Shown piece by piece: positions 45,113-54,981 of a DNA stretch of 64,000 nucleotides. The notes beneath the pieces were generated by a model. The model was not told the DNA's origin, ran no database searches, and saw nothing but the letters and a program-made list of their open reading frames with translations. The stretch's first letter is position 1. Every line of letters begins with the position of its first letter. Source of the stretch: Myxacorys chilensis ATA2-1-KO14 (lineage in GTDB: Bacteria; Cyanobacteriota; Cyanobacteriia; Leptolyngbyales; Leptolyngbyaceae); assembly GCA_019359275.1 (NCBI GenBank), contig JAHHHP010000013.1, forward strand, positions 1-64,000. Reading direction: 5' to 3'. Made by a program: the position numbers and the translations under genes.

Positions 45113-46039
45113 TTATTCTTTCAACTGCTTTTTCAGCCATTGATTAATCTCAGTACTTAAAAGCGCATTGCCGCGAGCACTGAGATGGATATGATCTTGA
45201 TAGAGATCTTTAGGGGTAGGCGCTTGGTTAAAAATCGGCAGAACGTCGATATAAGCTATGCGATGTGCTTGAGTAAATTCTAGAAGACGCTTGCGAGCCG
45301 TTATTTCATAATCGCGGGAACCGGGTTGACCAATTTCTCTAAGCAGAGGCGTCATCAGCAGCAAAAATTGAGCATTAGCTTGAGTTGCGATCGCATAAAT
45401 TTGCTCGATCGCCTCCAAGTTAGCCCTAACGCGATCGCCTCCCTCCGCCTGAAGTTTCTGCAACTCCAAAGGCAGTGGTGGAGCGGGCAGAACGTACCGA
45501 GTGAAAACTTCAGTCAGGGCGAGGAGCGGCCTGCGATCGGGATAGTTGCGATCGCGCCCAACCCCTAAAGGCGATGGAGTCGTAGCAAACAGATCATCGG
45601 TGTTGATCACCAGTACGATCGCTTGCGTCTCAAACACCCCAAATCGCCTTAGATACGCTAACTCGTTACGCGGACCCCAAGAATTTGCGGATGCATTCAA
45701 TACCTCCAGCTTGCCGTTCCAAGGTCTTGCCACCAGTTCAGATAAAATGTCGGGCTGATCTGTCCACCAGCCGCCATTCACAATCGAGTCCCCAATCATC
45801 AGCACTCGCGTGAGGTTGGAGGGGCGATCGCGAAGTTCGGCACTCCGCATGGAGTATTGATTGATCGAGATTCGGTTACCAAAGCGACGCACGGTTTGAT
45901 TAGGTGCAAGCAGATATCCGATCTCAGCATCCGGTACATAAAGCAACGGATTGCCAAACCCAAAGCGCGATCGCAGCCCCATCTCGACCAAAATCAAGAC
46001 GGCAATCAGCGCCGCGCTAATCAGTAAAAACCATTTCAT
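45113..46039 (-). CDS. SGNH/GDSL-family hydrolase, membrane-anchored
   Basis: This 308-aa protein has an N-terminal membrane segment (about 3-21, WFLLISAALIAVLILVEMGL) that keeps the enzyme at the periplasmic face. The SGNH blocks are visible: block I VLMIGDSIVNGG with the catalytic Ser, a central NSWGPRNELAYL, and block V DHIHLSARGN with the Asp-His pair. It probably deacylates or deacetylates a lipid, glycan or ester. The substrate is unknown and no pathway genes adjoin it. Confidence 0.8.
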   Translation of the reverse strand: MKWFLLISAALIAVLILVEMGLRSRFGFGNPLLYVPDAEIGYLLAPNQTVRRFGNRISINQYSMRSAELRDRPSNLTRVLMIGDSIVNGGWWTDQPDILSELVARPWNGKLEVLNASANSWGPRNELAYLRRFGVFETQAIVLVINTDDLFATTPSPLGVGRDRNYPDRRPLLALTEVFTRYVLPAPPLPLELQKLQAEGGDRVRANLEAIEQIYAIATQANAQFLLLMTPLLREIGQPGSRDYEITARKRLLEFTQAHRIAYIDVLPIFNQAPTPKDLYQDHIHLSARGNALLSTEINQWLKKQLKE

Positions 46040-46248
46040 TCAGTCAACGTTTGCACTTGTGCTTTCCTATCTTGTCTGGTGTAGAGCATTTCAGTACAAA
46101 AAGTTTTGACAAATTTTGATCAATTACTGCCGCTAATAGAAGGCAAAAGCTAAAATAATGCTTCAGAATGAGTTAGTCAACGCGAATTGTTGGCTACCTT
46201 AAAACCAGTCACCTACCGTTATCACTGCTTGAGGAGTTGCAAACCATC

Positions 46249-46389
46249 ATGTCAGACCTAAACCGTGGAATCATGAAGTTTGATGGAGCAGATAGCCCAG
46301 TTGTTGTTACGGCTTCTGCCGTTATGATTTTGGGAAGTATTGCCGTGTTGATTATTTGGGCAATGCGATCAGCCTATCTGTTGGGATAA
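46249..46389 (+). CDS. 46-aa single-helix membrane peptide
   Basis: This short frame has a strong ribosome binding site (GAGGAG about 13 nt upstream). It encodes a soluble N-terminus MSDLNRGIMKFDGADSP followed by one membrane helix (about 18-39, VVVTASAVMILGSIAVLIIWAM) and a short basic end. A terminator hairpin follows. Its size and form match small photosynthetic or NDH-complex subunits of cyanobacteria, but I cannot assign it to a known one. It is absent from naive gene calls because it is so short. Confidence 0.75.
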   Translation: MSDLNRGIMKFDGADSPVVVTASAVMILGSIAVLIIWAMRSAYLLG

Positions 46390-46444
46390 TTGTTGAACAA
46401 CTCAATTGTTGGATAGTCAATTGTTGGACAACTTAATCCTCTTG

Positions 46445-46493
46445 GGGCTAACTCGCTCGAATTTCATTTGAGTGGGTTAGCCCTAAGTCTTTT
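46445..46493 (+). terminator. hairpin terminator after the 46-aa gene
   Basis: The stem GGGCTAAC(TC) with (GT)GGGTTAGCCC encloses a GC-flanked AT loop and is followed by AAGTCTTTT. It ends the small membrane-peptide transcript and also faces the convergent gene at 46526. Confidence 0.75.
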
Positions 46494-46525
46494 AGAACTG
46501 CTTTTTGAAAGATTAATAGAAAAGA

Positions 46526-47335
46526 TTAAGAGAAAATAGCGTCTTGATCGAGTTCATAAATGAAGTCGTAGTTAAACGAGAGCGCTTTGGGATGGCGGAT
46601 GACTGAGAAGCCAAAGCTTGTTGTAGCAGCAGTTGTAAAGGTTGCGATCGCAAGCTCAACCAATTTTTTGTCAGAAATGTCTGGCTTTTGTACAAAATAG
46701 TCGCGCCGCGCAAAGAATAGCTTTTCGTCTCTAGGTGTGATGATCTGATTGAGGCGATGCGTATGTTGAATCGGCTTGATGTACATCTCAACGAAGTCTT
46801 CCTGATTGCGTTGAAGTCGGTAGAGACGTTCGTGTTGTAGCCAACTCATTCCAAACATCATTTTGATCAGTTCAAATCCCAAAATGTAGTTAAAAATATT
46901 GTTGCGTTCCTCGGTACTTGCCACAATTCGCAGTGCCGATTCGAGAAACAGATCGGGTTGCCGCCGCGCATCCTGAGCCGAATGAATGTAAAACTGTCGG
47001 ATGTAACCTCTGACAAACGCTTCGGTTAATTCTGTTGAAATCCGAAACCGCTTCAAATTATCTCTAACTTTTTGTTTGATCTCACGGTTATTGACGAGTC
47101 TTGCAATTAACCCATTCGCCGTATATTCATCTAGAAATTCGGCTTGCACATCGGGCGTCGCTGCACACAGCAAATGACACAGCGATAAAACATAGCGTCG
47201 CTCGTTCCAAGGCAAACTCTCCGCCCACTGCTTTGCTTCAGGAGGAAGCTTTTGAAGCACATTTTCGATGGTCGATTCTGTCGATGCAATTGACGCGGAC
47301 GGGTCGATTGAGTCAGAGGCGGACGGCTGGTTCAT
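46526..47335 (-). CDS. conserved hypothetical cyanobacterial protein
   Basis: This 269-aa soluble protein is predominantly helical (ERRYVLSLCHLLCAATPDVQAEFLDEYTANGLIARLVNNREIKQKVRDNLKRFRISTELTEAFVRGYIRQFYIH). I do not recognise a catalytic motif. The N-terminus is low-complexity (SASDSIDPSASIASTES). The sequence looks like a cyanobacteria-specific family with unknown role. No operon partner is present. Confidence 0.7.
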   Translation of the reverse strand: MNQPSASDSIDPSASIASTESTIENVLQKLPPEAKQWAESLPWNERRYVLSLCHLLCAATPDVQAEFLDEYTANGLIARLVNNREIKQKVRDNLKRFRISTELTEAFVRGYIRQFYIHSAQDARRQPDLFLESALRIVASTEERNNIFNYILGFELIKMMFGMSWLQHERLYRLQRNQEDFVEMYIKPIQHTHRLNQIITPRDEKLFFARRDYFVQKPDISDKKLVELAIATFTTAATTSFGFSVIRHPKALSFNYDFIYELDQDAIFS

Positions 47336-47742
47336 AGTCGTGATTCTCGAAGCTGCGATTGGCTCTGCCGAACTCTAAAGGAGCGATCCCTTCATGCCTC
47401 AAACAGAGTTGCAAAGTTCAAGAACATTTGCACAAACTAAAGTTCCATCAAAATAAAGTTCTATCAAAACGAACATACTCTGACCAACACTCTGACTAAC
47501 ACTGTGCTCTTTAAGTATGCCCTAGAAGCCGCGATCCGATTCGTCACCACATGGCAGACTAGAAACTGCTACAGCTTGCCCAAACGTTTACTAGAGGGCG
47601 TCTGAGTGTACGTTCGGCAGTGAAATTTTTGTCAACACTGTGTCAATAGATAGTTCGACATATAGTTCGACAACCTATGCCATCCGCCTAAGTTACCTTT
47701 ACAATGAAATGTTAATTCAATAAAAGTTATTACGAGAAAATT
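47336..47742. other. intergenic region upstream of arsR
   Basis: Two short repeats occur here. A 16-bp near-perfect tandem pair TAAAGTTCYATCAAAA lies at 47438-47453 and 47454-47469, and ATAGTTCGACA occurs directly repeated at 47650-47660 and 47662-47672. The second pair lies 70-93 bp upstream of the arsR start and could be part of its regulatory region. I see no gene. Confidence 0.45.
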
Positions 47743-48069
47743 GTGCCGGAAACGACTTCTCTTCCATCAACTTTGATTATCTCTGGGTTTCACGCCCTCT
47801 CAGATCCATTACGGATTCAAGTCATTGAGCTATTGCGCGATCGCGAGCTTTGCGTATGCGACCTCTGCGAAGCAATCGGTGCGACCCAATCTAAACTCTC
47901 TTTTCACCTCAAAACTCTCAAAGAAGCTCAACTTGTGCAAACTCGCCAAGAAGGTCGTTGGATCTATTACCGATTGAACTTGTCTCAGATGGTTGTGTTA
48001 GAGCAGTATCTTGCAGAGTACCGTCGCTTTAGCCCGATTCTACCGACTCGGACATGTCGCGAAGAATAA
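47743..48069 (+). CDS. arsR: ArsR-family metalloregulator
   Basis: This 108-aa winged-helix repressor starts with a GTG. The metalloid-binding motif ELCVCDLC (C37, C39, C42) lies at the start of the DNA-recognition region, followed by IGATQSKLSFHLKTLKEAQLV (recognition helix) and a wing with RQEGRWIYYRLN. Arsenite or antimonite binding releases it from DNA in this class. The acr3 transporter gene lies convergently downstream, so the regulator is not in the same transcript but probably controls it. Confidence 0.92.
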   Translation: MPETTSLPSTLIISGFHALSDPLRIQVIELLRDRELCVCDLCEAIGATQSKLSFHLKTLKEAQLVQTRQEGRWIYYRLNLSQMVVLEQYLAEYRRFSPILPTRTCREE

Positions 48070-48342
48070 TCTAATGAGTAATTCTAATAGCCACTGTGCT
48101 TTGGATCGCTTGCCAAATCATTTTTCAAACAAAACCATTTTTTTGAAAGTCGATGCTTTCACCAATAATCGGTTTTAAGTTGGCACAACGAATATCCCGA
48201 TCTCGATCAGTTTAATTTCGGGCAACGTTCTAGAAATAGGTTCTAAGAATTAGTGATTTAGACCGCTCGACAGAACTCATAGCGGTTGCTTATAAGTGAA
48301 CGGTATAACGTTGCTCATTATTTGCTCTAAATGAGACATAGT

Positions 48343-48801
48343 TTATTGTTCTGCTAACACTTGCAAGAATGTTGTTTGAGCTTCTCGCAGATCAACATCA
48401 GAATTCGCGCTCTGAATCATCTGCATAGCTTCGTCGTAGGATGAACCAGAACTAATCAGATAGGCAGCGAGCATCGTTGCTGTTCGTCGCCGTCCATTGG
48501 TGCAGTGAATGGCAACGGCGTTGCCAAGCTGATTTTGCTGGTCAACAAAGCCTTGTAAGTTCTGAACCTGTTCTCGACTTGGTGCAGTGCCTCCTGGAGT
48601 AGGAAGCCACAAATGAGGAATATTCGCTTCGTCATATAAAGCTAGATTGGATGGGTCATCTAGAACGGAAACGATCGCACCAATTCCGGCTGTTTGTAGA
48701 TTGGTGAGTTCTTCCTTAGTTGGCTTACGAACGCCTGCAAGCTTAGCAGGAACAACCCACCATAAGTTCTTCTCAATGGGCTGAACAATTTGCTGCTCCA
48801 T
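48343..48801 (-). CDS. tyrosine-phosphatase-like (dual-specificity) protein in ars locus
   Basis: This 152-aa protein has a cysteine-based phosphatase signature HCx5R in AIHCTNGRRRTATML (C100, R106). Supporting segments are WWVVPAKLAGVRKPT and a general-acid aspartate in VSVLDDPSNL. It lies 48 nt after acr3 on the same strand, suggesting co-transcription. It might act as an arsenate reductase (low-molecular-weight phosphatase-type reductases share this chemistry) or as a signalling phosphatase; the sequence is of the DSP type, not the classical ArsC type. Confidence 0.8.
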   Translation of the reverse strand: MEQQIVQPIEKNLWWVVPAKLAGVRKPTKEELTNLQTAGIGAIVSVLDDPSNLALYDEANIPHLWLPTPGGTAPSREQVQNLQGFVDQQNQLGNAVAIHCTNGRRRTATMLAAYLISSGSSYDEAMQMIQSANSDVDLREAQTTFLQVLAEQ

Positions 48802-48849
48802 TCACTCAAACCTCCATCACAGTGTTAATCGTAGGAGAAGTCATCAAGG

Positions 48850-50004
48850 CTAACGGTGAACCCTCAAACAGCGCGGATCGCGTAGGGTTGCTTTTTCGGG
48901 ATCACGCGGAAACCAAGCTGCCGTGCGTTTACAGACTTCGACTAGCATTAGCATAACTGGAACTTCGATCAGTACGCCTACGACCGTCGCGAGTGCGGCT
49001 CCAGAGTTTAAGCCAAATAACACTACAGCGGTAGCGATCGCGACTTCAAAATGATTGCTGGCCCCGATCAAAGCAGCAGGAGCAGCATCTTCATACGATA
49101 GCCCCAACTTCAATGCGGCAACGTATGAGATTAAGAAAATGAAATTGGTTTGAATGAACAATGGCACTGCAATCAATAAGATGTGCAATGGATTATTGAC
49201 GATTAATTCTCCCTTAAACGCAAACAGTAAAACCAATGTAATGAGTAATGCAGAAATTGCGACAGGATTAAGATATTTGAGGAATTTTTGCTCAAACCAA
49301 TCTCGTCCTTTATGTCGCAAAATCCAGTATCGCGAATACATTCCAGCAATCAACGGAAAGCCCACATAAATCACGACAGATAGCGCGATCGTTTCCCAAG
49401 GAACAGTCAAATCATTAGCAGCAAGCAACCACCGTCCTAATGGCGCGTACAGCAACAACATGGCGAGGGAGTTGACCGCGACCATCACCAACGTATGTCC
49501 CTGATTGCCATATGACAGATAACCCCACATCAACACCATTGCAGTACAAGGGGCAATCCCTAGCAAAATTGTTCCCGCAATGTAGGAGTTGAATAGTGCC
49601 ACTTCGCTGCCGCGAATGATCTCAGTTCCAGTAATCAGTGGACGAAACACACTACCGAGAAATGCTTGAGCAAATACCAGCATCGTAAACGGCTTGATCA
49701 ACCAGTTCACCACCAGCGTCAAAATCACAGGCTTCGGAGCTCGAACGGCTTGCTTAGCTTGTGAGAAGTCAATTTTGACCATGATGGGATACATCATGAA
49801 AAACAGACAAATGGCAATGGGAATCGACACTTGATAGAAGCTCATCGCATCTAAAGCCGTCGCAACCCTTGGAAACGATCGTCCTAATACAATTCCCACG
49901 CCAATACATAGAAAGACCCATAGAGTAAGGTATTGCTCAAAAAAGCTGAGCGTTCCGGTCGCTGGTGCGGATGATGAATTTAAGTTGGAAGGTTTTAGGC
50001 TCAT
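48850..50004 (-). CDS. acr3: Acr3-family arsenite efflux permease
   Basis: This 384-aa membrane protein has about ten hydrophobic segments and the Acr3 hallmarks [25 protein letters not shown], the essential cysteine in [20 protein letters not shown], and [21 protein letters not shown]. It extrudes arsenite using the proton motive force. The C-terminal tail ([15 protein letters not shown]) looks longer than usual. It is transcribed from a strong promoter-like element at 50319-50346, across an MFS remnant. Confidence 0.95.
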   Translation of the reverse strand: MSLKPSNLNSSSAPATGTLSFFEQYLTLWVFLCIGVGIVLGRSFPRVATALDAMSFYQVSIPIAICLFFMMYPIMVKIDFSQAKQAVRAPKPVILTLVVNWLIKPFTMLVFAQAFLGSVFRPLITGTEIIRGSEVALFNSYIAGTILLGIAPCTAMVLMWGYLSYGNQGHTLVMVAVNSLAMLLLYAPLGRWLLAANDLTVPWETIALSVVIYVGFPLIAGMYSRYWILRHKGRDWFEQKFLKYLNPVAISALLITLVLLFAFKGELIVNNPLHILLIAVPLFIQTNFIFLISYVAALKLGLSYEDAAPAALIGASNHFEVAIATAVVLFGLNSGAALATVVGVLIEVPVMLMLVEVCKRTAAWFPRDPEKATLRDPRCLRVHR

Positions 50005-50035
50005 GAGGTAGACCGTTAAATATATCAGTTGTTCG

Positions 50036-50277
50036 TTAAACGTTAATCAGGCAGAAACTCCAATCACCGCCTTCTGTCCAAGCAATCTCTTTACTCGGTG
50101 GAGGATCAGGCCGCTTGCGAGTAATTACCGTCGCTAAGACCAAAACGGTCAAAAGCTACAAGCAGCCACCAAGCCATAAAACCGATACACCAATCCAGAT
50201 ATCACCGTTTCCGCTAACCGTCCTCCCGAATTCGCCATGTAACAAAAGCCAACATTAATGCCAACTCGGACGGGCAT
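50036..50277 (-). pseudogene. frameshifted tail of an MFS transporter (ArsJ-like)
   Basis: The minus strand encodes VRVGINVGFCYMANSGGRLAE..SGLVYRFYGLVAAC from the ATG at 50275-50277. The YMANSGGRL...SGLVY stretch is recognisable as part of the last membrane helices of major facilitator permeases such as ArsJ. The frame then stops. The continuation (LLTVLVLATVITRKRPDP...) is found in a different frame, ending at 50036-50038. The 5' three quarters are missing. This is a decayed gene left between the promoter and acr3. Confidence 0.6.
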
Positions 50278-50302
50278 AGATTTTACCTGTGAACGGTTTT
50301 TA

Positions 50303-50346
50303 TATTTCAATTTAAATTAGTATATTGCTTTAGTTTCTTGTGTCAA
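50303..50346 (-). promoter_or_regulatory. strong sigma70-type promoter with overlapping dyad (ars operon)
   Basis: Read on the minus strand, TTGACA (50341-50346) and TATACT (50319-50324) are separated by 16 bp, close to the consensus. An imperfect dyad (TATACTAATTT with AAATTGAAATA, 50303-50324, 8 of 11 paired) overlaps the -10, as expected for an ArsR-type operator. Transcription would run through the MFS remnant to acr3. Confidence 0.6.
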
Positions 50347-50977
50347 GCGATAAAAACCGCGATTTTGAGAACTTCTCAAATCTAAATAAATTGATGTTCA
50401 GTTTTATTGATCATTCACGATCGCACCTTGAGAATAGAGCGATCGTGAACGCTAACCCTCAAAAAACAGCTTGCTTCGCGAATCCTTCTGCACCGTATAG
50501 CTTTAGGAGGCGATCACGATACAAGGCTCAAAATTGTTTTCAGTTGGTAATTTTGCCTTACGCAACAGGTTCCCAAGCTTTTTCTCTGCGATCGCGACTG
50601 CGCTCAAACGTTGTGAAGATTAATCGAGACGGGATAGCATGATGCTCTTTGGATTTTTTCGCGATCGCGTCATTGATTGGAAAGACCGTACTCGACCCGT
50701 TGATTTGAATGCCCTGTGTACCGTGGGATTTCCGTCTGTAGCTGGCTGCCTGCCCTATTTGTGCCTCTTCAGAGAATCACATTGGAGCAATTTAGTATTT
50801 CGTGCATTACTACAAGTGCGTCACAATGATTTTAGTGTTGCTAAATCATTGTAAATACTCATGCTGGTTTATCTTTAGGCAAGCGTAGATGATTACAGGA
50901 TCAACAATATGAAACAAGGGCTTCTTTGATCTCTCTCTTCGTTAAACTCATTCCACTCAATCGACGGGTAGACTTCT
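50347..50977. other. intergenic region without supported genes
   Basis: About 630 bp lie between the ars promoter and the UPF0182 gene. It contains two open frames of 100 and 71 codons, neither resembling a known protein, and several GCGATC sites. It could be decayed coding DNA. I see no repeats or terminator. Confidence 0.4.
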
Positions 50978-53900
50978 GTGATCCAGAAACGGCTATTTCA
51001 ACTCATTACAGTTCTCTTGGGAGTGGGGCTACTCCTTGATGTAGCGTCGCGTCTCGGAGCGGAAATTATTTGGTTTCAGGAAGTTCATTACCTCTCTGTA
51101 TTCCTGCTCAAATTTCAGGTTCGACTGATTCTAGTGGGAATTGTGTCAGGGTGTACGGCAGGTTATTTGTTAGGGAATCTGGCGTTAGCTCAACGATTGA
51201 AATATTCTCATGTTCCTGACGAGGTGAACCAGGACAAGGAAATTAACAATAGACAGTCCGTTTTTGGATCACCATATCAAGTCAAGCTTCAGCGTTCTGC
51301 CTCACTGCCCCGATCAACTCCTGCGTTGAGGCTACCGTTACTGCTCTTCCTAACGCTAGGGCTAAGTTTGCTCGCGGGTTGTTTGCTAATTTATTATGGT
51401 CAGCTTGCCTTTGGCTACTGGCAGTCAGGGCCGACCCTTTCTGGAACATTTGTTTCTCGCTTCAACCTCAAGAACCTTTGGCAGGTTGGAACCCAGTTGA
51501 CGGGGCAGATTGCGTGGTTAGGCGGAGTGTTGGGCATCGCGATCGCTCTGTTGGTTTATTCCCGAGTTTTGCTCAAGACAATCGCGATCGCGCTCAGCAT
51601 CTTGTTTGGCTGGTTGCTATCCAAACAATGGGCCGTCGTCCTGCAATGGTTACATCCCACCTCGTTCAATAATGCTGATCCCTTGTTTGGGCGAGATATC
51701 AGCTTCTACATCTTTACTTTACCGCTCTGGGAATTGCTGGATTTATGGCTGCTTGGGCTGTTTTCCTACGCTTTTATTGAGATTGCACTGACCTATTTGC
51801 TGTCGGGAAGTAGCCTCAGTCAAGGCAGTTTTCCAGGCTTTTCACCCGCCCAGAAACGGCATCTCTGTGGAGTTGGCAGCGGGCTAATGGCTTCCATTGC
51901 GTTGAGTTACGGGTTGAGCCGCTACGAATTGCTGTATTCGCTGCGTGGGGTAACATTTGGTGCTAGCTATACCGATGTGACCGCGCAGCTTCCTTTCTAC
52001 ACTGGCTTGAGCCTTCTGTCACTGGCGATCGCACTCTATCTTTTGTGGCGCACCGTCTTTTGGCAGTCCAAGTCACCCCATCGGCATTGGGTCAACCTGG
52101 GACTAGGGCTGTTTGGCCTCCTAGTTGTCGCCGGAATCGTCGTTCCCGAAGCCATTCAGTATATCGTTGTGCAGCCAAATGAGCTGGCGCAGGAGCGTCC
52201 CTTTATCCAACGCACGATCGCATTCACTCGGCAGGCATTTGGATTGGAAACCATTGATGCCACCAACTTCAATCCCCAGGGACAACTTACAGAAACCGAT
52301 TTGAAAGCCAATGACTTGGCCATCCGCAACATTCGCCTGTGGGATCAGCGCCCTCTGCTGCAAACGAATCGTCAATTGCAGCAAATTCGTCCCTACTACC
52401 GCTTTCCCGATGCGGACATCGATCGCTACACCCTCCAAACCGATGTGCCTGCTCGCCCGCCTGTAACTCCCTCCAAGCGTCCCGCACCAACCCCGCCTGC
52501 TCGCACTGAACAACGACAAGTTTTGATTACGGCACGAGAACTCGATTATAGTGCGGTTCCCCAAGAAGCTCAGACCTGGATCAACCGTCATTTGATCTAC
52601 ACGCATGGGTACGGTTTCACGCTTAGTCCGGTCAATACAATCGGTGCAGGTGGGCTGCCAGAGTATTTTGTTAAAGATATTACGGGTGGTGAAGCCGGAG
52701 CGCTGACAACATCTAGTCCTGCCATTCGTGCCAGCATTCCGATCGGGCAGCCCCGAATCTACTATGGCGAGATTGCCAACACCTATGTCATGACTCAAAC
52801 CCGGACGCAGGAGTTGGATTATCCCAGCGGGCGCGACAACGCTTACAACGTTTACGATGGGCAAGGCGGCATCAACATCGGCTCCTGGTGGCGACGGAGC
52901 ATGTTTGCCGTTTACCTGCGCGACTGGCGTTTATTTGTCACTCGCGATTTTTTGCCAGAAACGAAGGTGCTGTTTCGCCGCAATATCAAACATCGCATTC
53001 AAGCGATCGCGCCGTTTCTGCGCTACGACAGCGACCCCTATCTAGTAACAGCCAATGCGCAAACAACAGGTGTGCAAAAAACAGGGGAGCAGGAGCAGAA
53101 TTACCTTTACTGGATTGTCGATGCCTATACGACAAGCGATCGCTATCCCTACTCCGATTTAGGCGGTGAAGGCATCAATTACATCCGCAATTCAGTCAAA
53201 GTTGTGATTGACGCTTATCACGGTTCTGTTGACTTTTATGTAGCTGATCCCAGTGATCCGATTATTACTACTTGGTCAAAAATCTTTCCCAGCCTGTTCA
53301 AACCGCTCAATACTATGCCTGCCAGTCTACGAAGCCACCTCCGCTATCCCGTAGACTTTTTCAAACTGCAATCAGAGCGGTTAATGACTTATCACATGAC
53401 TGACCCACAGGTGTTTTATAACCGGGAAGACCAGTGGCAGATTCCGAATGAGGTGTATGGTGATGAGTCTCGCCCTGTCGAGCCGTATTACCTGATTACC
53501 AGTTTGCCCACTGTGCCGTTTGAAGAGTTTATTCTGTTACTGCCCTACACTCCTCGGCAACGGACAAATTTGATCGCCTGGTTAGCTGCTCGATCGGATG
53601 GTGAAAACTATGGCAAGTTGTTGCTGTACACGTTTCCCAAAGAACGGTTGGTCTATGGTCCCGAACAAATTGAGGCCCGAATCAATCAAGATCCAGTGAT
53701 TTCTCAGCAAATTTCTCTCTGGAATCGTCAGGGGTCACGAGCAGTTCAAGGTAATTTGCTGATTATTCCGATCGAACAGTCCCTGCTGTATGTAGAACCG
53801 CTTTATCTGGAGGCGGCTCAAAATAGCTTGCCAACGCTAGTGCGTGTCATTGTTGCCTATGAGAATCGGATTGTAATGGCACCCACGTTAGAAGAAGCGC

Positions 53901-53980
53901 TACAAGCTATTTTCAGACCCCAAGTTACTCCAGATGCCACAATCATTCGCCCGGTTGAAGAACCGACAACAGGGCAGTAG
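50978..53980 (+). CDS. UPF0182 family membrane protein
   Basis: This 1000-aa protein has six or seven hydrophobic segments in the N-terminal ~390 residues (e.g. [21 protein letters not shown]). A large, conserved extracytoplasmic part with motifs such as [49 protein letters not shown] (here [19 protein letters not shown]) and EELFLLLPYTP-like (here [26 protein letters not shown]) follows. The family is widespread in cyanobacteria and actinobacteria with unknown function. The start is a GTG. There is no operon partner. Confidence 0.93.
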   Translation: MIQKRLFQLITVLLGVGLLLDVASRLGAEIIWFQEVHYLSVFLLKFQVRLILVGIVSGCTAGYLLGNLALAQRLKYSHVPDEVNQDKEINNRQSVFGSPYQVKLQRSASLPRSTPALRLPLLLFLTLGLSLLAGCLLIYYGQLAFGYWQSGPTLSGTFVSRFNLKNLWQVGTQLTGQIAWLGGVLGIAIALLVYSRVLLKTIAIALSILFGWLLSKQWAVVLQWLHPTSFNNADPLFGRDISFYIFTLPLWELLDLWLLGLFSYAFIEIALTYLLSGSSLSQGSFPGFSPAQKRHLCGVGSGLMASIALSYGLSRYELLYSLRGVTFGASYTDVTAQLPFYTGLSLLSLAIALYLLWRTVFWQSKSPHRHWVNLGLGLFGLLVVAGIVVPEAIQYIVVQPNELAQERPFIQRTIAFTRQAFGLETIDATNFNPQGQLTETDLKANDLAIRNIRLWDQRPLLQTNRQLQQIRPYYRFPDADIDRYTLQTDVPARPPVTPSKRPAPTPPARTEQRQVLITARELDYSAVPQEAQTWINRHLIYTHGYGFTLSPVNTIGAGGLPEYFVKDITGGEAGALTTSSPAIRASIPIGQPRIYYGEIANTYVMTQTRTQELDYPSGRDNAYNVYDGQGGINIGSWWRRSMFAVYLRDWRLFVTRDFLPETKVLFRRNIKHRIQAIAPFLRYDSDPYLVTANAQTTGVQKTGEQEQNYLYWIVDAYTTSDRYPYSDLGGEGINYIRNSVKVVIDAYHGSVDFYVADPSDPIITTWSKIFPSLFKPLNTMPASLRSHLRYPVDFFKLQSERLMTYHMTDPQVFYNREDQWQIPNEVYGDESRPVEPYYLITSLPTVPFEEFILLLPYTPRQRTNLIAWLAARSDGENYGKLLLYTFPKERLVYGPEQIEARINQDPVISQQISLWNRQGSRAVQGNLLIIPIEQSLLYVEPLYLEAAQNSLPTLVRVIVAYENRIVMAPTLEEALQAIFRPQVTPDATIIRPVEEPTTGQ

Positions 53981-54107
53981 GCAAGGGTAATCCTAGTTTG
54001 AAAAGGATAGAGGGGAATTAGGCAAGATCAGGAGAAAGATTTACTTTCCCGTTTTGGTCTGTTTTTCTTTAACCTTCCGCACTACCCCTTATTCCTGAAG
54101 ATGTCTA

Positions 54108-54851
54108 TTAGACTTTGTTAAGAACATGGGGGAGAAAGGCCCGTCGTACTTCTGATGCACCCTTCAAGCTCGGCTCGATCGTAGCTGTGAACCAAGATGA
54201 ATCGCCCGTTAGAAAGTGAGCATGGAGGTCGACGAGTTGACCATAGCGATCGGCAACTTCTTGAATCGTAGTGTTCATGCGCTGAAGATTTTTGCGAGCG
54301 ATCGCTGGGTCAACCCCTAAGAAGTTGCGGTTGTCATCGCCCAACGTCGGATCGTACACATTCCCCAGCAGAACGGGGCGGATTGGCAACTGTTGCACAA
54401 ATGTATTGAGAGCATTGGCAAAGGTCTTAATCCCTGCGTCTTTGTCCTGAATTAGTCCACGTAGCAGATCATTGCCACCAACTGTGATTAATGCAATCGC
54501 CCTTTCTTTAACTCTCAATCCCTGTGTTTGAGAGGGCAACCCATCGACGGTCGCCCCATCACGGGCACGATGTTCGAGGCGAGCAGATCCACGGGATTCA
54601 AGATCCTGACCCTGAAATTGGGGAAACAAGCGATCGTCGTTCTGAACGAGGAGTTGCCCCGGATGAACACCAAACTCGTTGTATCGTCCGCAATCCAAAA
54701 TCGAGTCGCCAAATGTGTAGAGTGTCACCATTGCTTGTTCACGTGTTTGTTCACGTGTTTGTTCACGTGGGTTACAGCCCAAGAGAGCTAGGACACTTGC
54801 TCCTCCAACCGCTTGAACAAACTGTCGTCGTGTGGGTGGAAACGGAGCCAT
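54108..54851 (-). CDS. lipoprotein SGNH/GDSL hydrolase
   Basis: This 247-aa exported enzyme has an N-terminal twin-arginine-like RRQFVQAVGG and a lipobox ending in C26 (LALLGC). The mature part starts with three REQT repeats. Block I LYTFGDSILDCGRY gives the catalytic Ser and ITVGGNDLLRG the oxyanion Asn. The final block reads IEPSLKGASEVRRAFL, and the usual D-x-x-H is not obvious. It probably hydrolyses an acyl ester at the cell surface or lumen. The substrate is unknown. Confidence 0.8.
   Translation of the reverse strand: MAPFPPTRRQFVQAVGGASVLALLGCNPREQTREQTREQAMVTLYTFGDSILDCGRYNEFGVHPGQLLVQNDDRLFPQFQGQDLESRGSARLEHRARDGATVDGLPSQTQGLRVKERAIALITVGGNDLLRGLIQDKDAGIKTFANALNTFVQQLPIRPVLLGNVYDPTLGDDNRNFLGVDPAIARKNLQRMNTTIQEVADRYGQLVDLHAHFLTGDSSWFTATIEPSLKGASEVRRAFLPHVLNKV
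54736..54771 (-). repeat. three 12-bp repeats containing CACGTG
   Basis: Three units of TTGTTCACGTGT run head to tail and encode REQT in frame on the minus strand, just after the lipobox cysteine of the GDSL hydrolase. They lengthen the flexible linker between the lipid anchor and the enzyme. Confidence 0.88.
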
Positions 54852-54981
54852 CGCACTCTCCTCTTAGTTCGAGGCTAACATTAGGAGACGGCAGACAATA
54901 CTAATCAGAAGATGGATTTACCGTCTGAAGCGCTCAATTTTGAAAGCCGAATTGTGCTGGTAATTGCTAGCTACAGAACAG

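Noticed and set aside
50340..50854. Two consecutive plus-strand frames (100 and 71 codons)
   Set aside because: Random-looking sequence; the first overlaps the strong minus-strand promoter. They may be decayed DNA, but I cannot name a parent gene.
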